Shown one piece after another: positions 56,689 through 64,000 of a stretch of DNA of 64,000 nucleotides (within the stretch, counting starts at the first letter, position 1; every line of letters begins with the position of its first letter). Source of the stretch: Pleurodeles waltl. Taxonomy: Eukaryota; Chordata; Amphibia; Caudata; Salamandridae. The position numbers were made by a program, and so were the translations under genes. The stretch covers positions 221,088,928 through 221,152,927 of the forward strand of contig NC_090441.1 in the NCBI RefSeq assembly GCF_031143425.1. The letters run 5' to 3'. The notes under the pieces are model-generated. The model was not told the DNA's origin and ran no database searches. It worked only from the letters and a program-made list of their open reading frames with translations.

Positions 56689-59600
56689 ATGTCTGGCACA
56701 GGCCAAAGTGTTGATCTGTCCAAACTTGCATATGACAACCTTAGCTGGAAAAGAGCAAGGAGTCTCTGTATAGAGAGAGGTTTGAGTGTAGGGAAGAATC
56801 CTGCCTTGGAACTGTTACTTAACATGCTTAGAGAACAGGATAAGGCCATAGGTGCCCCATCTGTTGAAAAAGTACCTAATAGTTCCCAATCTGATTCAGG
56901 GACTCCCCCAGGAAAAGATTCAGGAAAGAAACTTCCTAGCCTGCCCATTACTAGACAATCTAGCATAGATGGTAATGATGATGAGCCACACCAAATAAAT
57001 AGTGTTGTCTCACATCATAGCAAAAGCATTTATTCTCACCATACTGGTAGTAATGTTTCTGTAAACCAAGCTGTTAAGTTGGCTTCTGTAAGGGACAGGT
57101 CTCCTTCTGTTCATTCCCATCATAGCTCTGTTTCTAGAAATGTCCCTCTCACCAACCCTGATGACAGAATGTTAGAGAGGGAACTCAATAAGTTGAGGGT
57201 GGAACAAACCAGACTGAAGCTTAAAAAGCAACAGCTGGATTTGGATAGACAGTCTTTTGAATTAGAGAAGGAAAGACAGAAGTTGGGTTTAGATACCCAT
57301 GGTGGCAGCAGCAGTATTCCCCAGAGTCATCCTGCAAAAGAGCATGATTCCAGGAATCTGCACAAGATAGTTCCCCCTTATAAGGAGGGGGATGACATTA
57401 ACAAGTGGTTTGCTGCACTTGAGAGGGCCTGTGTTGTACAGGATGTCCCTCAAAGGCAGTGGGCTGCTATCCTATGGCTATCATTTAGTGGAAAAGGTAG
57501 GGATAGGCTCCTTACTGTGAAAGAAAATGATGCTAATAATTTCCAAGTTCTTAAGAATGCACTCCTGGATGGTTATGGCTTAACCACTGAACAGTACAGG
57601 ATAAAGTTCAGAGAGACCAAAAAGGAGTCTTCACAAGACTGGGTTGATTTCATTGACCAGGCAGTGAAGGCCTTGGAGGGGTGGTTACATGGCAGTAAAG
57701 TTACTGATTATGACAGCCTGTATAACTTGATCCTGAGAGAGCATATTCTTAATAATTGTGTGTCTGATTTGTTGCACCAGTACTTGGTGGACTCTGATCT
57801 GACCTCTCCCCAAGAATTGGGAAAGAAGGCAGACAAATGGGTCAGAACAAGAGTGAACAGAAAAGTTCATACAGGGGGTGACAAAGATGGCAACAAAAAG
57901 AAGGATGGTAAGTCTTCTGACAAGGGTGGGGACAAATCTAAAAATGAGTCTTCATCAGGCCCACAAAAACACTCTGGTGGGGGTGGTGGGTCCAAATCCT
58001 CCTTTAATCAGAACAAGGAAAAGAAACCATGGTGCTATTTATGTAAAATAAAAGGCCATTGGACAACAGATCCCAGTTGTCCAAAGAAAGGCACCACAGC
58101 TCCTACCACTACAACCCCTACTGCTACACCTAGTGTCCCTACTAATAGCAGTGGTGGTGGGAGCAAACCTACTAATAGCCAATCCAAGGGAGTAGCTGGG
58201 CTCACTTTTGGTAATTTAGTTGGGGTTGGTCTGATTAGGGAGACCACAGAGGCTACTTTAGTCTCTGAAGGGGCTATTGATTTAGCCACTTTGGTTGCTT
58301 GCCCCCATAACTTGGAGAAGTACAAGCAACTAACCCTAATAAATGGTGTTGAGGTCCAGGCCTACAGGGACACAGGTGCCAGTGTCACAATGGTGATTGA
58401 GAAACTGGTACACCCTGAACAACACATACTTGGACACCAGTACCAAGTAACCGATGCTCACAACATAACACAAAGCCACCCCATGGCTGTTGTAAATCTC
58501 AACTGGGGGGGGGTAACTGGTCCAAAGAAAGTTGTGGTAGCTTCAGATTTACCTGTAGACTGTCTATTAGGGAATGATTTGGAGATATCAGCTGGTCAGA
58601 TGTGGAGTAAGAGGCCCATGCAGCAATGCTGGGCATCCCAGGGCATATTTTTGCTTTGACAAGGGCCCAGGCCAAAAAGCAAAAAGGACAGGGAAGCTTG
58701 GATCCTGGAACAATGGACCAAGTGCTCCCTAAAGCTAGGGCTAGTAGAAGCAAACCACTTCCTACTATCCCTCCCTCTACAGTGGATTCTACTTCTGAGG
58801 AAGAAGAATTCCCTCCCTGTGCAGAACCTACACCAGAGGAGCTGGAAGCAGACACTGCTGAGCTTTTGGGTGAAGGGGGGCCTGCCAGAGAGGAGCTGAG
58901 TGTGGCACAGCAAACCTGTCCCACATTAGAGGGTCTCAGACAGCAAGCTGTCAAACAGGCTAATGGGGATGTCAGTGACTCTCACAGAGTTTACTGGGAG
59001 GACAACCTCTTGTACACTGAGCATAGGGATCCTAAACCTGGAGCTGCCAGGAGATTAGTGATTCCTCAGGAGTACAGAAAGTTCCTCCTAACACTGGCAC
59101 ATGCCATTCCCTTAGCTGGGCATCTAGGACAAATGAAAACTTGGGACAGGCTTGTTCCCCTGTTTCATTGGCCTAGGATGTCTGAGGACACAAAGGAATT
59201 TTGTAAGTCCTGTGAAACCTGTCAAGCCAGTGGCAAGACAGGTGGCACCCCAAAGGCACCCCTTATCCCACTGCCTGTGGTTGGGGTTCCCTTTGAAAGG
59301 GTAGGGGTTGACATAGTTGGCCCCCTTGACCCTCCTACTGCTTCAGGCAATAGGTTTATCTTGGTGGTAGTGGACCATGCCACAAGATATCCTGAAGCTA
59401 TTCCTTTAAGGACCACTACAGCACCTGCAGTGGCAAAGGCCCTCCTGGGAATATTTTCCAGGGTGGGCTTCCCAAAGGAAGTGGTATCAGACAGGGGAAG
59501 CAATTTCATGTCTGCATACTTAAAGGCCATGTGGAAGGAGTGTGGTGTAACGTACAAGTTCACAACACCCTATCATCCACAAACAAATGGACTGGTGGAG

Positions 59601-61685
59601 AGATTTAATAAAACTCTCAAAGGCATGATTATGGGTCTCCCTGAAAAACTCCGCAGGAGATGGGATATCCTTCTACCATGCCTCCTTTTTGCCTACAGGG
59701 AGGTACCCCAGAAAGGAGTGGGCTTCAGCCCCTTTGAACTTCTTTTTGGACACCCTGTTAGGGGTCCACTCACACTTGTAAAGGAGGGTTGGGAACAACC
59801 TTTAAAAGCTCCTAAGCAGGATATTGTGAATTATGTACTTGGCCTCAGATCAAGGATGGCTGAGTACATGAAAAAGGCCAGTAAAAACCTTCAGGCCAGC
59901 CAAGAGCTCCAGAAGCAATGGCATGATCAGAAGGCTGTTTTGGTTCAGTACCAACCAGGGCAGAAAGTGTGGGTCTTGGAGCCTGTGGCCCCAAGAGCAC
60001 TCCAAGATAAATGGAGTGGACCCCACACAATTGTTGAAAAGAAGGGTGAAGTCACCTACTTGGTTGACTTAGGCACTGCCAGGAGTCCCCTTAGGGTGCT
60101 CCATGTCAACCGCCTGAAACCCTACTATGACAGGGCTGATCTCACCCTGCTCATGGCAACTGATGAGGGACAGGAAGAAGACAGTGATCCTCTACCTGAT
60201 CTCTTCTCTTCCACAGAACAAGATGCTCTTGTGGAAGGTGTAGTTTTGGCTGATTGTCTTACTGCTGAGCAGAAAGACCATTGCATAAATCTCCTAGGAC
60301 AATTTTCAGAACTCTTCTCTACTGTGCCAGGCACCACTTCTTGGTGTGAGCACACTATAGATACTGGAGACAGTTTACCTGTCAAAAGTAAGATCTATAG
60401 GCAGCCTGACCATGTCAGGGACTGCATAAAGCAAGAAGTTCAGAAAATGTTGGAACTAGGAGTGGTTGAGCACTCTGACAGTCCATGGGCTTCCCCTGTG
60501 GTACTGGTACCAAAACCCAATTCTAAAGATGGAAAGAAGGAAATGCGGTTTTGTGTAGACTATAGAGGTCTCAACTTGGTAACCAAAACTGATGCTCACC
60601 CTATACCCAGGGCAGATGAGCTTATAGATACACTGGCATCTGCCAAGTATCTAAGCACTTTTGATTTGACTGCAGGGTATTGGCAGATCAAATTATCAGA
60701 AGATGCTAAATCTAAGACTGCATTTTCTACCATTGGAGGACATTACCAGTTTACTGTAATGCCTTTTGGTTTGAAAAATGCACCTGCCACTTTTCAGAGG
60801 TTGGTGAACACAGTCCTGCAAGGGCTGGAAGCTTTCAGTGCAGCATATTTGGACGATATAGCTGTCTTTAGCTCCAGCTGGGATGATCACCTGGTCCACC
60901 TATGGAAAGTTTTGGAGGCCCTGCAAAAGGCAGGCCTCACTATCAAGGCTTCAAAGTGCCAGATAGGGCAGGGTAAGGTGGTTTATCTGGGACACCTTGT
61001 TGGTGGGGAACAGATTGCACCACTTCAGAGGAAAATCCAAACAATTATTGATTGGGTTCCCCCTACCACTCAGACTCAGGTGAGAGCCTTCCTAGGCCTC
61101 ACTGGGTACTACAGGAGGTTCACTAAGAACTATGGCTCCATTGCAGCCCCTCTTAATGACCTCACATCCAAGAAAATGCCTAAAAAGGTATTATGGACAG
61201 CAAACTGTCAGAAAGGTTTTGAGGAGCTGAAGCAGGCCATGTGCTCTGCACCTGTCCTGAAAAGCCCTTGTTACTCTAAAAAATTCTATGTCCAAACTGA
61301 TGCATCTGAATTAGGAGTAGGGGCAGTCCTATCATAACTTAATTCTGAGGGCCAGGATCAACCTGTTGCTTTTATTAGTAGGAGGTTGACCCCTAGAGAA
61401 AAGCGTTGGTCTGCCATTGAGAGGGAGGCCTTTGCTGTGGTCTGGGCTCTGAAGAAGTTGAGGCCATACCTGTTTGGCACTCACTTCATTGTTCAGACAG
61501 ACCACAAACCTCTACTTTGGCTAAAACAAATGAAAGGTGAAAATCCTAAATTGTTGAGGTGGTCCATATCCCTACAGGGAATGGACTATACAGTGGAACA
61601 TAGACCTGGGAGTAGCCACTCCAATGCAGATGGACTCTCCAGATAATTCCACTTAGACAATGAAGACTCATCAGGTCATGGCTAG
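56689..61685 (+). pseudogene. Gag-Pol polyprotein of E8 (frameshift and three nonsense codons)
   Basis: The same domain series as E2: N-terminal domain, His-rich SHH stretch, coiled coil, SCAN-like capsid, zinc knuckle CYLCKIKGHW, protease DTGAS (near 58372), integrase with zinc region and D-x35-E core, RT with YLDD (near 60850), RNase H. Gag and protease are open to a 1-nt deletion near 58593 (GCTGG for GCTTGG); TAA at 58608-58610 follows in the pol frame. Integrase to RNase H is then open until TAA 61335-61337 (CAA elsewhere) in RNase H; TAA 61644-61646 lies near the end. The natural stop is TAG 61683-61685. Gag-protease (656 codons) and integrase-RT (about 900 codons) are both long enough to have been translated separately, but this is a broken copy. 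Confidence 0.92.
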
Positions 61686-61700
61686 TCTTATTGTCCTTCG

Positions 61701-61715
61701 TTTGGGGGGGGGTTG
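61701..61715 (+). other. Polypurine tract of E8
   Basis: TTT, nine G and TTG directly before the 3' LTR. Confidence 0.75.
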
Positions 61716-64000
61716 TGTAGGAAAGTACCATCTTGCCTGGCATGTTACCCCCATTTTTCACTGTATATATGTTGTTTTAGTTGTATGTGTCACTGGGACC
61801 CTGGTAACCCAGGGCCCCAGTGCTCATAAGTGTGCCTGAATGTGTTACCTGTGTAGTGACTAACTGTCTCACTGAGGCTCTGCTAACCAGAACCTCAGTG
61901 GTAATGCTCTCTCATTTCTTTCCAAATTGTCACTAACAGGCTAGTGACCATTTTTACCAATTTACATTGGCTTACCCCTCAGACAGGCAGCTGCCCTCCT
62001 GGGGTCCAGCCAGGCCTGGCCCAGGATGGCAGAACAAAGAACTTCCTCTGAGAGAGGGTGTGACACCCTCTCCCTTTGGAAAATGGTGTGAAGGCAGGGG
62101 AGGAGTAGCCTCCCCCAGCCTCTGGAAATGCTTTGTTGGGCACAGATGTGCCCAATTCTGCATAAGCCAGTCTACACCGGTTCAGGGACCCCTTAGCCCC
62201 TGCTCTGGCGTGAAACTGGACAAAGGAAAGGGGAGTGACCACTCCCCTGACCTGCACCTCCCCTGGGAGGTGTCCAGAGCTCCTCCAGTGTGCTCCAGAC
62301 CTCTGCCATCTTGGAAACAGAGGTGCTGCTGGCACACTGGACTGCTCTGAGTGGCCAGTGCCACCAGGTGACGTCAGAGACTCCTTGTGATAGGCTCCTT
62401 CAGGTGTTGCTAGCCTACCCTCTCTCCTAGGTAGCCAAACCCTCTTTTCTGGCTATTTAGGGTCTCTGTCTCTGGGGAAACTTTAGATAACGAATGCATG
62501 AGCTCAGCTGAGTTCCTCTGCATCTCTCTCTTCACCTTCTGATAAGGAATCGACCGCTGACCGCGCTGGAAGCCTGCAAACCTGCAACATAGTAGCAAAG
62601 ACGACTACTGCAACTCTGTAACGCTGATCCTGCCGCCTTCTCGACTGTTTTCCTGCTTGTGCATGCTGTGGGGGTAGCCTGCCTCCTCTCTGCACCAGAA
62701 GCTCCGAAGAAATCTCCCGTGGGTCGACGGAATCTTCCCCCTGCAACCGCAGGCACCAAAAAGCTGCATCACCGGTCCCTTGGGTCTCCTCTCAGCACGA
62801 CGAGCGAGGTCCCTCGAATCCAGCGACTCTGTCCAAGTGACCCCCACAGTCCAGTGACTCTTCAGCCCAAGTTTGGTGGAGGTAAGTCCTTGCCTCACCT
62901 CGCTGGGCTGCATTGCTGGGAACCGCGACTTTGCAGCTACTCCGGCCCCTGTGCACTTCCGGCGGAAATCCTTTGTGCACAGCCAAGCCTGGGTCCACGG
63001 CACTCTAACCTGCATTGCACGACTTTCTAAGTTGGTCTCCGGCGACGTGGGACTCCTTTGTGCAACTTCGGCGAGCACCGTTTCACGCATCCTTGTAGTG
63101 CCTGTTTCTGGCACTTCTCCGGGTGCTACCTGTTTCAGTGAGGGCTCTCTGTCTTGCGCGATTTCCCCTCTCTCTTCTGGTCCAATTTGCGACCTCCTGG
63201 TCCCTCCTGGGCCCCAGCAGCGTCCAAAAACGCTAATCGCACGATTTGCACCTAGCAAGGCTTGTTGGCATCCTTTCAGCGGGATAATACTTCTGCACAA
63301 CTGTCCTAGGCGAGCGGAATCCGTCCACCAAAGGGGAAGTCTCTAGCCCTTTTCGTTCCTGCAGAAACCTCAGCTTCTTCTGTCCAGTCGAAGCTTCTTT
63401 GCACCCGCAGCTGGCATTTCCTGGGCATCTGCCCATCTCCGACTTGCTTGTGACTTTTGGACTTGGTCCCCTTGTTCCACAGGTACCTTAGATTGGAAAT
63501 CCACAGTTGTTGCATTGCTGGTTTGTGTCTTTCCTGCATTATTCCTCTAACACGACTATTTTGTCCTTAGGGGAACTTTAGTGCACTTTGCACTCACTTT
63601 TCAGGGTCTTGGGGAGGGTTATTTTTCTAACTCTCACTATTTTCTAATAGTCCCAGCGACCCTCTACAAGGTCACATAGGTTTGGGGTCCATTCGTGGTT
63701 CGCATTCCACTTTTGGAGTATATGGTTTGTGTTGCCCCTATCCCTATGTTTCCCCATTGCATCCTATTGTAACTATACATTGTTTGCACTGTTTTCTAAG
63801 ACTATACTGCATATTTTTGCTATTGTGTATATATATCTTGTGTATATTTCCTATCCTCTCACTGAGGGTACACTCTAAGATACTTTGGCATATTGTCATA
63901 AAAATAAAGTACCTTTATTTTTAGTATAACTGTGTATTGTGTTTTCTAATGATATTGTGCATATGACACTAAGTGGTACTGTAGTAGCTTCACACGTCTC
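61716..64000 (+). repeat. 3' LTR of E8 (type A) with a 562-bp internal deletion, runs off the window
   Basis: Starts TGTAGGAAAG. At 61975/61976 TTGGCTTAC joins CCCTCAGACAGG; relative to the LTR at 22169 this removes 22429-22990 (562 bp, including dyads from CCCTATGGG to CTATGCCA), with AC as microhomology. The rest follows the LTR to about 85 bp before its expected end. CRE at 62369-62376, poly(A) palindrome at 63899-63923. Confidence 0.92.

Larger units (their letters stand above)
50273..64000 (+). mobile_element. E8: autonomous Gmr1-like element (subfamily A), 3' LTR cut by window end
   Basis: 5' LTR 50273-56417 (with a solo B LTR inside), leader, gag-pol, polypurine tract, 3' LTR from 61716. 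It lies in the E7 LTR next to GTCGAC; the candidate target duplication is TCGAC (50268-50272), unconfirmed because the right end is outside the window. Confidence 0.92.

Overview
This is eukaryotic repeat DNA with no host gene that I can identify. About 97% of the window is nested LTR retrotransposon sequence of one lineage. The very long (~3.0 kb) LTRs, the deep self-nesting and the element type suggest a giant-genome amphibian; a salamandrid newt such as Pleurodeles is my best guess from repeat style, and the sequence does not prove it.

The element family is Ty3/gypsy-like by motif, but the polyprotein order is Gag, protease, integrase, reverse transcriptase, RNase H. Integrase precedes RT, as in the Gmr1-like clade. 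The capsid C-terminus looks SCAN-like. There are two related subfamilies. A is autonomous: one gag-pol frame of about 1,665 codons, with LTRs starting TGTAGGAAAG. B is non-autonomous: Gag-protease only, with pol replaced by a tail of QHPC repeats and LTRs starting TGTGAGAAAG. The two share leader, polypurine tract and most of the LTR, so B is probably mobilised by A.

Layout: E1, the 3' part of an A element with an open frame from integrase to RNase H (1-3143), followed by its 3' LTR (3144-9135), which is split by an inverted solo LTR (4715-7706). Then 1.7 kb of non-LTR DNA with a 73-bp minisatellite (9136-10870). E2, a complete A element (10871-25164), has a 5' LTR split by an inverted solo LTR at the same site. 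E3 is a 5'-truncated B element (25165-30559). E4 is a B element on the minus strand (30560-36953). E5 is an A-like element (36954-38175 and 47300-48845) interrupted by E6, a full B element with target duplication ATCAG (38176-47299). E7 is half of a minus-strand LTR (48846-50272) interrupted by E8, an A element (50273 to the window end) whose 5' LTR is split by a solo B LTR (51895-55039, target duplication ACCGG).

Every coding region that can be followed over its full length is broken by stops or frameshifts; only the truncated E1 frame is open. Nothing here is an obvious complete active copy. The most unusual points are the integrase-first order, the Gag-protease-only partner family, the split LTR found twice, clustered self-insertions within about 60 bp of the LTR, and the chain of perfect dyad symmetries in the LTR.
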